Positions 46,370 to 54,776 of a stretch of 64,000 bases of DNA are shown here, piece by piece. The position numbers were made by a program, and so were the translations under genes. Source of the stretch: Sunxiuqinia sp963974515 (GTDB taxonomy: Bacteria > Bacteroidota > Bacteroidia > Bacteroidales > Prolixibacteraceae); contig NZ_CAXBDD010000002.1 in the NCBI RefSeq assembly GCF_963974515.1, forward strand, positions 91,146 to 155,145. Reading direction: 5' to 3'. The notes under the pieces were generated by a model that worked only from the letters and a program-made list of their open reading frames with translations, was not told where the DNA came from and did no database searches. Position 1 is the first letter of the stretch. Every line of letters starts with the position of its first letter.

Positions 46370-46386
46370 GTGTTTCAGAGAAACAC
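46370..46386. promoter_or_regulatory. Perfect dyad GTGTTTC-AGA-GAAACAC in the eCIS leader
   Basis: Seven-base arms around a 3-base centre, 50 bp upstream of the first eCIS start codon. On the plus side it is followed by CC and a run of T, so it could also stop plus-strand (antisense) transcription. An operator for an eCIS regulator is the alternative. Both are inferences from symmetry and position. Confidence 0.4.
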
Positions 46387-46413
46387 CTTTTTTTCTAAAC
46401 CCGAAAGATGAGT

Positions 46414-46460
46414 AAAAGGAGGAGGATTTTCGATTAATGGATGTTGGAGCTCCTCTTTTT
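46414..46460. promoter_or_regulatory. Long imperfect dyad in the eCIS leader
   Basis: AAAAGGAGGAG (46414-46424) can pair with CTCCTCTTTTT (46450-46460) with one G-T wobble, leaving a 25-base loop. A GGAGCTCC palindrome (46446-46453) overlaps the right arm. This may be a 5'-leader hairpin or a terminator for plus-strand transcripts. No known riboswitch is recognised. Confidence 0.35.
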
Positions 46461-47299
46461 ACGTCCGGGTAGCGGATCGTTTCACAGATAAAATAAGACT
46501 GTCCAACACCACAATAATCACACTTTACGATCTTTTTCTAATTTTATCTTGCACTAGTTAATCCCCTTTCCAACTAAAAGGTAACCAGCTTTTTTCATGT
46601 TTTTTAACTACTATTTTCAAGAGTTATCAAAATGTAATTCAGCTAAATCAAATCATAAAATGCAAGCTAGTGAGAATAAGTTCAACAAAAATGGACGATT
46701 ACGCTTCGGAAAAAAAATGCAACAGTCAACACAGTTGGATATTAAAGACTAATTTGTCCGTTTCTGTAGTGATCGAGCAAAAACAGCAATCAAAAAATGC
46801 CCTCTACTACCTTTTGATTAACGATATGTTTTGTGATTTTTTTTTGACTACCTCAGACAGGAAGAAAGTGAATCGATTGATATTCCCGGAGGAATGGATT
46901 GACCTGCAAATCAAACCCTCTTTTTTACACAAACCTTATTATTTCGTTCTTAGTATCTAACTACCTGACTACTTAGATACAATCCTTAACCTTATTTACG
47001 GTTTTCGACAAAGTGCAAATTCAGACGTACGAACAAGCTCCATAATAAATAAGGTTGGATAAAAAATGATCGCTCTCTGCTCCCGGTGAAGTACAAAAAA
47101 ATAAGGTTTTCAGACGAAATTCAAGGTTTATGGATAAAGCTGGAAACTGGAAACTGAGCCTTCCTCCCCTACGACATGCCCTTGAATCGTATTGTAAAAT
47201 CACGTAACTTGATGTCCGCTTAGCAAATTCTGAAACAAGCCCGAAGTGGCTTTAGTAAAACGAAAACCGTTTCCAGATCGATTAAAAACTGTAAGTAAA

Positions 47300-48010
47300 A
47301 TGAAGAAAACAAACTACCTCCTCGTATGTGTCTCCACGTTGTTGATAGCTGGTTGTGCTTCCATCCCGAAGGAATCCGTACTGCTGTCGCAAACGCTTGG
47401 CAACGACATCAACAGTTTGCACCAGGCTCATCTTCAGCTTGCCGACATCCATTTCAGAAAGATTGAAAATGAAATTAACTCCTTTGTGGATGAAGTCTAT
47501 GCCCCCTTTGTCCTGAATTATGTATTGCAAGCTGAATTCGAAAGTTACCAGGCCGGTTCGCCCTCGCTGTATGGTGCCATTGAACAGGCTGGTAGTGCGG
47601 GAGGAGCAATCGCATCGCAGGAAGCTGTTGATATGATGCTCGAGTTTCAGGAAGCGGCCCGCGAACAGATCGAAAGCAAACGCGATGAACTGCTGCAGCC
47701 AATCAAAAACCAGCATCTGGACATCAGCCGCGAAATCAACCACTCGTATGCCAACGCGTCCTATGCCAACGCCAGCATTACCGCCTACCTGCAATCGCTT
47801 CAGAAATTGAAAGGTGCCCAACAGAAAGGTTTGTCGATGATAGGAATGGCCGGAGCCGACACCAGCTTTACCAATTCGTTGGTGAAACTGTCTCAACGGG
47901 TAGAAATGACCGTAAAAGCCGGAAAAAAAATTGACATCCAAAGCGACGAAGCGCTCATGCAGTTGGAGAACATATCCGATCAAATCAAAACGCTAACCAT
48001 TAAAAACTAA
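47300..48010 (+). CDS. Lipoprotein of unknown function with helical body
   Basis: About 236 residues, starting at ATG 47300 (MKKTNYLLVCVS). A GTG at 47246 would add 18 residues before the signal peptide and is rejected. The lipobox LLIAGCAS gives a lipidated cysteine near residue 18. The rest is helical and charged, including QEAVDMMLEFQEAAREQIES and a short tandem SYANASYANAS, and is probably coiled coil. No family is recognised. The 94-aa gene follows after 6 bp and should be co-transcribed. It is transcribed away from the eCIS operon from the shared spacer; a functional link is possible but not shown. Confidence 0.75.
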   Translation: MKKTNYLLVCVSTLLIAGCASIPKESVLLSQTLGNDINSLHQAHLQLADIHFRKIENEINSFVDEVYAPFVLNYVLQAEFESYQAGSPSLYGAIEQAGSAGGAIASQEAVDMMLEFQEAAREQIESKRDELLQPIKNQHLDISREINHSYANASYANASITAYLQSLQKLKGAQQKGLSMIGMAGADTSFTNSLVKLSQRVEMTVKAGKKIDIQSDEALMQLENISDQIKTLTIKN

Positions 48011-48016
48011 AACGTC

Positions 48017-48301
48017 ATGCCTGAAAATAGATTTAGTGCCTTATTTGCTGAAGCCGATGCCGCTTTTAATGGCAAATACAAAATGGAGTTGAATGAACTG
48101 GCTGGTCTCTCGAAAGAAGAAATTGACGCTGTGGCGCCAGGAACCACCGACCTGAAGATGTACCTGATCCTGACTCAAGTGGTTGAACAGGCATCGAAAA
48201 ACAACCTGTCGCAAGCCCAACTAGCTGAAGACATTAAAGAACTGGGCGAGTTGGCCGTTAAAATTGCCCGAAAAGTGCCCCGGCTGGCTGCTTTGTTGTA
48301 A
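48017..48301 (+). CDS. Small helical protein paired with the lipoprotein
   Basis: A 94-residue soluble protein with no signal peptide: a helical N-terminus (FSALFAEADAAFNG), a central KMELNELAGLSKEEIDAV, and a C-terminal helix ending VKIARKVPRLAALL. No family is recognised. It begins 6 bp after the lipoprotein stop, so the two form a two-gene unit. Its partner is exported while it stays cytoplasmic, so direct contact is not expected unless it is released. Confidence 0.65.
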   Translation: MPENRFSALFAEADAAFNGKYKMELNELAGLSKEEIDAVAPGTTDLKMYLILTQVVEQASKNNLSQAQLAEDIKELGELAVKIARKVPRLAALL

Positions 48302-48811
48302 GCCTGATGATCATTCACCGCTGGTGAAACAGCTTGAAGCATGCGGCTGGATGAAACTGTAACTGAATACTTTCTCTTAGGTTCAATGGTGGTCATTTCA
48401 TTGTCATTGATTGCCAGAGACAGGACATCTGGAATATAGATTTTGGGGGTAGCCCGAGGCTTCTGACACTGTCAGGTCTGGCATGTGTTTTCAATCAACC
48501 AACGGTTTTTGGCAACGCTTGGGGAGCAACGGCTGGTTTTTGTTTTGACGCGAAGGCGAAAAACGCTTTCTGGTTGCTTTGTTGCAATCTAAAGTTTATT
48601 TGTATTTTTGGTTTTTTTTCAAGCTTTACAATAAGTGTAACCGATGTTTGAGCAGCACGCACCATAAAGCAGCTTTGGGTTTTCATGTTCAATCATTTGA
48701 TTTCAAATCAGTTCTCCAACAATGAATACAGACACCCTTCGAAAACCCAACCATTTTTTATTATCAAACGTTCTCTGCTATAACACGGCATTGAACCGAA
48801 GAAATTAAAAT
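48302..48811. other. Intergenic region with degenerate repeat remnants
   Basis: A 510-bp spacer before PEP carboxylase. No gene is convincing. GGAATATAGATTTTGG (48430-48445 region) matches GGAACATAGATTTTGG near 56936 with one difference. A stretch near 48350 (AAACTGTAACTGAATACTTT) resembles AAACTGAAAACGACTGAACA near 56808. It appears to carry an eroded copy of the repeat seen at 56.7-57.0 kb. Confidence 0.5.
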
Positions 48812-51520
48812 ATGAAGAATATGAAAAGCCCCTTTCAGAAAATAACCGATGACAGACATTTTATTATTGACTGCTATGCAGAGATGTTAACCAGAATTAA
48901 TGAACATGAAATAATTCCCTTAATCAACAGTCATCCGCAAGATTTTTCGGCAGTAAATGATGCCAACATCTCAATTGAAAAGGTCATCCAATCATTAAGT
49001 ATTTACTTCCAACTAATGACTTTGGTAGAAGAAAATGCGGCTACGCAGTACCGAAGAAAAATGAGAAACCAAGAGAATATCATCTCCATTAGAGGTTCTT
49101 GGGCCGAAGCTTTTAAAATTTGGATCGATCAGGGTATTGATGAAGATGAAATGCTGAATGCTATTTCACAGACTCACGTCATACCCGTGCTCACAGCACA
49201 TCCGACAGAAGCCAAAAGGGTTACGGTCATTGAAATTCACCGGGAATTATATTTGCTCCTGGTGCAGAGGGAAAATGTGTCACTTAGCAGGCTCGAGCAA
49301 ATTGATATCAAGGAAAAGATTATTAATTTATTGGAAAGATGGTGGCGAACGGGTGAAATCTACTTGGAAAAACCAGATATCAGGGACGAAAGAGCAAATA
49401 CGATTCATTATTTAAGCAAAGTTTTTCCAACCGTATTAGAGAAAAGCGACCAGCAACTGAAGGGATCCTGGATTGAAATGGGATTAAATCGAAATAAAAT
49501 TAAAAATCCCGATTTGTTCCCTAAAATCAGTTTTGGGAGTTGGGTTGGTGGCGACCGCGACGGACATCCTTTTGTAACCCCTGGCATCACGCAAGAAACC
49601 TTATTGCTGCACCGAAAGAAGGCACTTTCGCTCATTAAGTCGCAATTGATGACTTTAGCCAGCAAGCTTTCTGTTTCAGCCATTAGCAACCCTGTTCCGT
49701 TTTTCTTATCCGAAACGGTTGAGAACAAATCAAAAGCATTGGGCACCTCGGGCGAAAAAGCTGTACGCCGAAACCCTTATGAGCCATGGAGACAATACGT
49801 GAGCTTGGTTTTATTGCAGCTGGAAAATACGATTGCTGAAAAAAACACCGATGCCAATGCCTATTACAGATCAAGCAAAACGTTGGCTGAAGACCTTAAA
49901 TTCCTGCGAAGAATTCTTGTTGAAAATGGCATGAAAGGCCTGTCCGAAGACATCCTGTTTCCAATAGAACGAGCAGTCAGTTGTTTTGGGTTTCACCTTG
50001 CGAAACTGGATATCAGACAGAATAGCGCCTTCCACGATAAAGCCATTTCACAAATCCTGCGTTCAAACGGTGAAAAAGACCATGATTTTGAAAAATGGGA
50101 TGAAGCGAAACGTGTCAGCTTCCTGAATAAAGTACTTGAAAGTCACTCACTGATCACTGACATTACGGTTTCGTATGGAGCTGAAGCAGACAATGTATTA
50201 GACTGTTACCGGGTTGTTCGCCATCACATCAATCAATATGGTTCCGACGGCATTGGCGCTTTCATTGTCAGTATGACAAGGAGTCTGAGCGATTTGCTTG
50301 TGGTATATCTTTTCATGCGCGAAACCCAGTTGCTTAACACCAACATTCGCGTGGTACCGCTCTTGGAAACCATCGAAGACCTTCATCATGGGCCAAAAAT
50401 ATTGGAAGAATTCCTGCAACATCCAATCACAAAGCAAAGATCTTCCAACATGGCACATAAACAGGAAGTGATGCTGGGATATAGCGACAGCAATAAAGAC
50501 GGTGGCACGATTGCCAGTAAATGGAATTTATTTAAGGCCGAAAATGAATTGGCGGCAGTAGGAAGAAAAAATCATACCGATGTTTACTTCTTCCACGGAA
50601 CCGGAGGAACCATCAGCAGGGGTGGCGGAAAGTATCACCGCTTTTTGGAAAGCATGCCCACCAATACGGTAAATGGAACCATCAAGATTACGGTTCAGGG
50701 AGAATCTGTTGCCCAGCAGTTTGGTAATCCCCTCACAGCAACCTACAACTTAAATGCTTTGACCTCGGGAGTAGCCCGACAAACAATTAAAAGTAAGACC
50801 AGCGCCAACAAAGAAGACTATCCTTATGAAACCATGGAGTTTCTAACGCAAAAGTCATTCGAGCATTACAGAAACTTAATTGAAACACCGGGATTCATTA
50901 ATTTTTACAGCAAAGCAACGTGTATTGACGTACTGGAGAAAAGTAAAATTGGTTCGAGGCCCGCAAGAAGAACCGGAACGAGAACATTGAATGACCTGAG
51001 AGCAATTCCCTGGGTGTTTAGCTGGAACCTTTCGCGAATTACCATTACGGGTTGGTATGGGCTTGGTGAAGCTTTGAAAATATTGAAAGCCGAAAGACCA
51101 GAAGCGTACAAAGAATTAAAGAAGTTGATCAAGGATTGGAATTTCTTCAAGTTTTTAATGATCCAAACCGAAACCAACCTGATTCTTTCCAATGTGGAAA
51201 TGATGAAGCTTTATGCCGAACTGGATGATGATGCTGATGAAAGAGCATCGTTTATGAATAAAATCCTGACCGATTATGAAAACGGATTGGCGATGATTGA
51301 AGATCTTTTTGGAGAATCGTCAGCAGCGAGAAGAAAAGGACAGTACGACAACTTGAAATGGAGGGACGCGAAATTAAAAATTCTCCACCAGCTCCATATC
51401 AAATACCTAAAACAATGGCGCAGCATCAGCGATGAAAACAGCATTGAGAAAGACACCATGCTAACCAAATTGCTGAGTTTAATTAACTCATTATCCAGCG
51501 GCTTGAAGAACACCGGGTGA
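48812..51520 (+). CDS. ppc: Phosphoenolpyruvate carboxylase, divergent
   Basis: A 902-residue PEP carboxylase making oxaloacetate from PEP and bicarbonate. Present are VLTAHPTEAKR with catalytic His130, GSWVGGDRDGHPFVT, GYSDSNKDGG, FHGTGG at 594-599 with SRGGG (Arg603), QGESVAQQFG, and the C-terminal KNTG corresponding to the usual (Q/R)NTG. The first arginine of the normally strict FHGRGG loop is Thr597, and the arginine of QGEMIR is absent, so this is a divergent branch. Oxaloacetate would feed the reductive route to succinate and then the propionate operon at 57-63 kb. The gene stands alone between long spacers. Confidence 0.9.
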   Translation: MKNMKSPFQKITDDRHFIIDCYAEMLTRINEHEIIPLINSHPQDFSAVNDANISIEKVIQSLSIYFQLMTLVEENAATQYRRKMRNQENIISIRGSWAEAFKIWIDQGIDEDEMLNAISQTHVIPVLTAHPTEAKRVTVIEIHRELYLLLVQRENVSLSRLEQIDIKEKIINLLERWWRTGEIYLEKPDIRDERANTIHYLSKVFPTVLEKSDQQLKGSWIEMGLNRNKIKNPDLFPKISFGSWVGGDRDGHPFVTPGITQETLLLHRKKALSLIKSQLMTLASKLSVSAISNPVPFFLSETVENKSKALGTSGEKAVRRNPYEPWRQYVSLVLLQLENTIAEKNTDANAYYRSSKTLAEDLKFLRRILVENGMKGLSEDILFPIERAVSCFGFHLAKLDIRQNSAFHDKAISQILRSNGEKDHDFEKWDEAKRVSFLNKVLESHSLITDITVSYGAEADNVLDCYRVVRHHINQYGSDGIGAFIVSMTRSLSDLLVVYLFMRETQLLNTNIRVVPLLETIEDLHHGPKILEEFLQHPITKQRSSNMAHKQEVMLGYSDSNKDGGTIASKWNLFKAENELAAVGRKNHTDVYFFHGTGGTISRGGGKYHRFLESMPTNTVNGTIKITVQGESVAQQFGNPLTATYNLNALTSGVARQTIKSKTSANKEDYPYETMEFLTQKSFEHYRNLIETPGFINFYSKATCIDVLEKSKIGSRPARRTGTRTLNDLRAIPWVFSWNLSRITITGWYGLGEALKILKAERPEAYKELKKLIKDWNFFKFLMIQTETNLILSNVEMMKLYAELDDDADERASFMNKILTDYENGLAMIEDLFGESSAARRKGQYDNLKWRDAKLKILHQLHIKYLKQWRSISDENSIEKDTMLTKLLSLINSLSSGLKNTG

Positions 51521-51620
51521 AAACCAAATGAGCAACTATTCAACTTGCCCTGTTGTAAGGAAATATTCTTGGCAATCGCAGTAATTTAAGATTTTAGCCA
51601 TAAACAGCACCAAACAACAA

Positions 51621-52166
51621 ATGGAAATCAGGACTTTCTGGGAAGGTCAATATCTAAAAACAGTCGAACAGAATATCCTGACATTTGGGAAAGAGCTTAT
51701 CGTCGAAGGCTTTATTACCGGGCTTGATCAGAATCGTGTTGCGCTGAATGTTCACTACGCGATGAGCTTATCATCCGATTGGCATTTGATCAGTGCCTCT
51801 ATTGTAAAAAACGGGACAGACCTCTTTTCGATCCTCAAATCAGACGGTAAATGGATCGTTAACAATCAGGAAAGATCCGATCTGGCGGATTGTGTGTTTA
51901 TCGACATCAATATTTCTCCATTTACCAATTCCCTACCCATCAACCAATTGGATTTTAGCAAAAGTGCTGAACACAAAATAAAAGTCGTTTTTGTTGATGT
52001 CCTCCAACCGGAAGTCGATTTGTCCAATCAACGTTATACCTGGCTCGATGATACTCATTACACCTATAAAAATCTTGATTCCGGATTTACAAGGACTATT
52101 GAAGTGGATCGACTGGGATTGGTAGTAGCCTATCCGGGTATATGGAAAAGGCTTCATAGCATTTAA
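51621..52166 (+). CDS. Putative glycolipid-binding family protein
   Basis: A 181-residue cytoplasmic protein resembling the putative glycolipid-binding family (formerly DUF1089). WEGQYLKTVEQNILTF opens it, then VHYAMSLSSDWHLISASI, SDGKWIVNNQE, CVFIDINISPFTNSLPINQL, and a C-terminal RYTWLDDTHYTYKNL with TIEVDRLGLVVAYPGIWKRL. The fold is a beta barrel of unknown ligand; the name comes from structural resemblance of the family, not from proven binding. It appears monocistronic, 100 bp after PEP carboxylase. Confidence 0.75.
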   Translation: MEIRTFWEGQYLKTVEQNILTFGKELIVEGFITGLDQNRVALNVHYAMSLSSDWHLISASIVKNGTDLFSILKSDGKWIVNNQERSDLADCVFIDINISPFTNSLPINQLDFSKSAEHKIKVVFVDVLQPEVDLSNQRYTWLDDTHYTYKNLDSGFTRTIEVDRLGLVVAYPGIWKRLHSI

Positions 52167-52493
52167 TCTAAAGGAACACTGCAATTTCTTCCCCAGTGGT
52201 TGAACAAAAACACACGATAGACAGACACACCCATATGATGACCAGCCATAACGACCGGATAAACAGCCAAAACAGCGTTGAAAGACAAAAAAAGCTTCGC
52301 CGCACGAGTGAAACGCCTCGCCTCCAGATAGAGTAGGTCTGCCGCACGACAAAAATCCCTTCGCCATATTGCAAAAAAGGGCTTCAGCGATACACACCAG
52401 CGTTTCCGCAATCGGTTGCCTTTCTTCTGCCTGGCGCCAGCAGACAGAATTTTCCGGAAAGATGCTTGACACTGGATGCTGCCCATTTGAAGA

Positions 52494-52530
52494 GTCATCC
52501 TGGACTTGATTCAGGATCTGCCAGCGAGTT
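52494..52530. repeat. Dispersed dyad repeat, copy 1
   Basis: It contains ATCCTGGACTTGATTCAGGAT, a near-palindrome, then CTGCCAGCGAGTT. It aligns with 56731-56764 (GTCCTTAACTCGTTTCGGG then ATCTGCCAGCAAGTT). Both copies are flanked upstream by a GGATGC heptamer and downstream by a stretch ending in AAAACTGCGACTG or AAAACGACTG, so the shared element is about 110 bp. Confidence 0.6.
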
Positions 52531-52582
52531 AATGCCCGATATTGGACAAGCTGAAAACTGCGACTGATCATTGGCTTCTCTT

Positions 52583-52615
52583 ATTTTGAATGAAAACAAA
52601 TAAGCACTGGCTAAA
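52583..52615 (+). repeat. AT-rich box repeat, copy 1
   Basis: CTTATTTTGAATGAAAACAA followed by ATAAGCACTGGCTAAAT. It aligns with 53886-53925 and 54654-54700. Each copy lies upstream of a small plus-strand gene. Confidence 0.5.
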
Positions 52616-52879
52616 TAATTAATTCTGTAAGATTATGTAACTTGTGCAACTGAAACCGAAAAACTGAATTTGTGAAACTACAAAACGACATTAGGCTTCG
52701 GCAAACCATATACGATGAACAACTGGCTGTACAGCTTTTGTTTGATTGTGATTCAGAAATATTGTCTGCATCAAGCAAACCTTCGAAACCGCAAACAATA
52801 ATCAGAATAATATAGGGATGTATGTGCTTAACACATTTTGATAAAAATAAAATAACTAAACCAAAAAAAACAATCACAA

Positions 52880-53281
52880 ATGGATCAAAAACAATCTTTT
52901 AACCTCAATGCTGATTTTATGGGTGGTTTCAGCGCCATTTTTATGAAATTGGTGTTTGTAATTATCGCCGTTTACCTGCTGATGATGGTGTTGAATTTCC
53001 TGCGCGATAAATTCATTCTTCCCGAACCAAATCAAAAGAAGGACGATATCTCAGACCTGCTGGTAATCTTAAATAAATTATTTTATGTCTCGGGTTTTGG
53101 TTTTGTCATCGCCAATGTTTTTCAATTTCTGTTCTCACAAATTAACAGTCGCCACAACAGCATGGGCACCATGAGTTTTCGAGGCGAATGGGATTACCTG
53201 ACTTTTGGCATTATCATCATCTTTATTGGCATCGGATTTAAGGTTGCTCATAAGGTTTTGGAGAAGAACAGGCTTGAATAG
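52880..53281 (+). CDS. Small membrane protein, unknown
   Basis: A 133-residue protein with three likely membrane segments: MKLVFVIIAVYLLMMVLNFL, LFYVSGFGFVIANVFQFLF and LTFGIIIIFIGIGFKVAH. Polar loops separate them. No family is recognised. It opens a run of small membrane-protein genes (52880, 53425, 53626) on the same strand, with gaps of 143 and 9 bp. Confidence 0.65.
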   Translation: MDQKQSFNLNADFMGGFSAIFMKLVFVIIAVYLLMMVLNFLRDKFILPEPNQKKDDISDLLVILNKLFYVSGFGFVIANVFQFLFSQINSRHNSMGTMSFRGEWDYLTFGIIIIFIGIGFKVAHKVLEKNRLE

Positions 53282-53424
53282 GAACCTCCTTGTTCTTTGA
53301 AAACATGCTTAAGTGGGGCGACAGTTAGTAACAATAATACCTTATAGAAGAAACCAAAACACAACAAGTAGATAACACAACTCGATTCAAAATAGATTAA
53401 ATCATAAACCAAAAACTAAAAAAG

Positions 53425-53616
53425 ATGGGTGCAATGTTTATTCTTCCGATTCTGATCGGCTTTGTTTACCTGGCAATTATTGCCGGAGTTCTTTACTTGA
53501 TTTACACTTGGGTGGCCAAATTTATTCGGCTCAAACAGGAGCATAACGACTTGCTGCGGGAAATCGTAAAAAAAATGGATCGCCCAACAGATGGAACGTT
53601 AAACCGCAACGAATAA
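53425..53616 (+). CDS. Very small single-pass membrane protein
   Basis: A 63-residue protein with one long hydrophobic stretch (FILPILIGFVYLAIIAGVLYL) and a charged C-terminal helix (RLKQEHNDLLREIVKKM). No named family. The next gene begins 9 bp after its stop, so they are probably co-transcribed. Confidence 0.6.
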   Translation: MGAMFILPILIGFVYLAIIAGVLYLIYTWVAKFIRLKQEHNDLLREIVKKMDRPTDGTLNRNE

Positions 53617-53625
53617 CAACGCCGG

Positions 53626-53811
53626 ATGGATGATTTAACAATACTCTTAATCGTGTTGACGGCCATTCTTTGGGTTTGGGCAGTATATGACATTCTTCGT
53701 TCCGCAAACCGGAACCGCTTAGCCTTGAGTTGGCTTTTAGTCGTCATCTTCTGCCCCATCATCGGGTCAATTGCTTATTTCCATATGAACCCAAGATCAA
53801 GAAGATCATGA
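53626..53811 (+). CDS. PLDc_N-domain small membrane protein
   Basis: A 61-residue protein with two membrane segments (LTILLIVLTAILWVWAVYDI and ALSWLLVVIFCPIIGSIAYF). It matches the short PLDc_N family, named after the N-terminus of some cardiolipin synthases but common as stand-alone small proteins. There is no catalytic HKD motif, so it is not a phospholipase. Related small proteins are often found near bacteriocin-immunity or envelope-stress genes (general knowledge); the CPBP protease downstream would fit, as inference. Confidence 0.75.
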   Translation: MDDLTILLIVLTAILWVWAVYDILRSANRNRLALSWLLVVIFCPIIGSIAYFHMNPRSRRS

Positions 53812-53865
53812 TCCACCTGCTAAAGATCGCTGTTAAACATGGTAAATTCCTCTGTGGTTGAGACT

Positions 53866-53879
53866 GGATGCTGGATGCT
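53866..53879. repeat. Two direct GGATGCT heptamers
   Basis: GGATGCT twice in tandem, in the spacer before the paralogous small-gene pair. The AT-rich box (copy 2) follows directly. Confidence 0.7.
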
Positions 53880-53885
53880 AGCAGC

Positions 53886-53925
53886 TTATTTTGAATGAAA
53901 ATAAACTATGCCCAATGGCTGAATG
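53886..53925 (+). repeat. AT-rich box repeat, copy 2
   Basis: CTTATTTTGAATGAAAATAA followed by ACTATGCCCAATGGCTGAAT. The second half contains an ATG at 53923 that opens the next frame, but the real start is probably 53941. Confidence 0.55.
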
Positions 53926-53940
53926 AAAATAAATGACAGA

Positions 53941-54258
53941 ATGAAAGGATTTAAACTAACAATCAATGATCACACCATTTCAGGAGGCGTTGAACAGGGA
54001 ACCGTTTTCTTGTTGGTCACCCAGGTTCGCGACGAAATACAACTTGATTTTTTGGGAAGTGATGACGTGACGAACCAAATCTATAAATGGACAGACGGTT
54101 ATCCGGTAAAGCCGGGCGATAAGCTGCAGATCCATTTCACAACAATTGAATCGCGTTCGAAACCGGTAGCGATCAGTGAAAAACCTCCCCTCGAGGATCA
54201 CCGCTTGGAAGAATACCTGCAACTAAAACAACGATTGTATGAAAAAGGACTTATCTAA
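53941..54258 (+). CDS. Small unknown protein, paralogue A
   Basis: About 105 residues from ATG 53941 (MKGFKLTINDHTISGG). An in-frame ATG at 53923 belongs to the repeat box and is less likely. It is soluble with alternating strands (GTVFLLVTQVRDEIQLDFLG, DKLQIHFTTIE), followed by a C-terminal helix LEEYLQLKQRLYEKGLI. The next gene's product ends with the nearly identical LERYLQLKAELEKEGLI, so the two are paralogues. The two genes overlap by 20 bp. Function unknown; small antitoxin- or immunity-type proteins would look like this, but nothing proves it. Confidence 0.65.
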   Translation: MKGFKLTINDHTISGGVEQGTVFLLVTQVRDEIQLDFLGSDDVTNQIYKWTDGYPVKPGDKLQIHFTTIESRSKPVAISEKPPLEDHRLEEYLQLKQRLYEKGLI

Positions 54259-54589
54259 TCTTGGCTTAGAGCTGAAACAATCAGCCAAACTAATCGCAGC
54301 ACCTTTTGACTATGAGGGAGTGCTAACCATCACCATCACCAAACGGAGAAATGACAAAGTGGAACTGCGGTTTGGAGGAATGAATGAAGCGATGGAAATG
54401 CTGGACTACCACGAAGGCAACTTATCGCTTGATGAGATGATAACTATTACATGTAAAGAAGTCGGGGCAATACAGCCTCCAACAAATAGGGGCCCATTTA
54501 CTTGCGAGCGTCCTGCACCAACCGATGAGGAGGAACTGGAAAGATACCTGCAACTAAAAGCAGAACTTGAAAAAGAAGGCTTGATATAA
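54239..54589 (+). CDS. Small unknown protein, paralogue B
   Basis: A 116-residue soluble protein sharing with its upstream neighbour the overall layout (N-terminal strands GVLTITITKRRNDKVELRFGG, a DEMITITCKEV strand, then a C-terminal LERYLQLKAELEKEGLI helix). It starts 20 bp before the end of paralogue A in a different frame, so translation is coupled. The pair probably arose by tandem duplication and may form a heterodimer (inference). Confidence 0.65.
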   Translation: MKKDLSNLGLELKQSAKLIAAPFDYEGVLTITITKRRNDKVELRFGGMNEAMEMLDYHEGNLSLDEMITITCKEVGAIQPPTNRGPFTCERPAPTDEEELERYLQLKAELEKEGLI

Positions 54590-54641
54590 TATAAACCCGC
54601 TGCCAGTGGCTGGCCGAAACCGAAAACTTGGACTGAACTCT

Positions 54642-54700
54642 GGATACTTCCAGCTCGCTACTTATTATGAATGAGACTAAATTATGCTCGCTTGCTGAAT
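54642..54700 (+). repeat. Heptamer plus AT-rich box repeat, copy 3
   Basis: A GGATACT unit (54642-54648) is followed by CTACTTATTATGAATGAGAC and TAAATTATGCTCGCTTGCTGA, aligning with the boxes at 52583 and 53886. It lies upstream of the CPBP protease gene. Confidence 0.5.
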
Positions 54701-54776
54701 GATTATAGATAATCACATAGCCTGTGGAATGGGAAACAAGATGATGATGAAATCCCATAAAGATTGAAATGGCAAA

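Larger units (their letters stand above)
46321..47299. other. Divergent spacer upstream of the eCIS operon
   Basis: About 980 bp between the first eCIS gene (minus) and a lipoprotein gene (plus). No convincing gene is seen. It holds two dyads close to the eCIS start, a further 8-bp dyad (GTATCTAA 46953-46960 with TTAGATAC 46973-46980), and two direct GGAAACT units at 47142-47155. No clear TAnnTTTG promoter box was found on the minus strand. This is the likely control region of the injection system. Confidence 0.6.
52167..52879. other. Long intergenic region with dispersed repeats
   Basis: A 713-bp spacer. Small open frames on the minus strand have no family resemblance and are not accepted. 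It holds three in-register heptamers (AGATGCT, TGACACT, GGATGCT at 52460-52480), a CCTGGACTTGATTCAGGATCT-type dyad (52494-52530) and the first copy of an AT-rich box (around 52583-52615). Confidence 0.6.

Noticed and set aside
46670..46960. Small plus-strand open frame in the eCIS upstream spacer (GTG start, or ATG at 46691)
   Set aside because: No recognisable family, unusual composition, no clear ribosome site, and it lies in an AT-rich divergent control region.
52163..52498. 111-codon minus-strand open frame in the 52.2-52.9 kb spacer
   Set aside because: Another frame of the same repeat-rich spacer is equally open; no conserved motif. Read as non-coding.
51933..52571. 212-codon minus-strand open frame opposite and beyond the glycolipid-binding gene
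   Set aside because: It lies partly antisense to a well-supported gene and its product has low-complexity runs (repeated EAF/GEAF) with no family resemblance.
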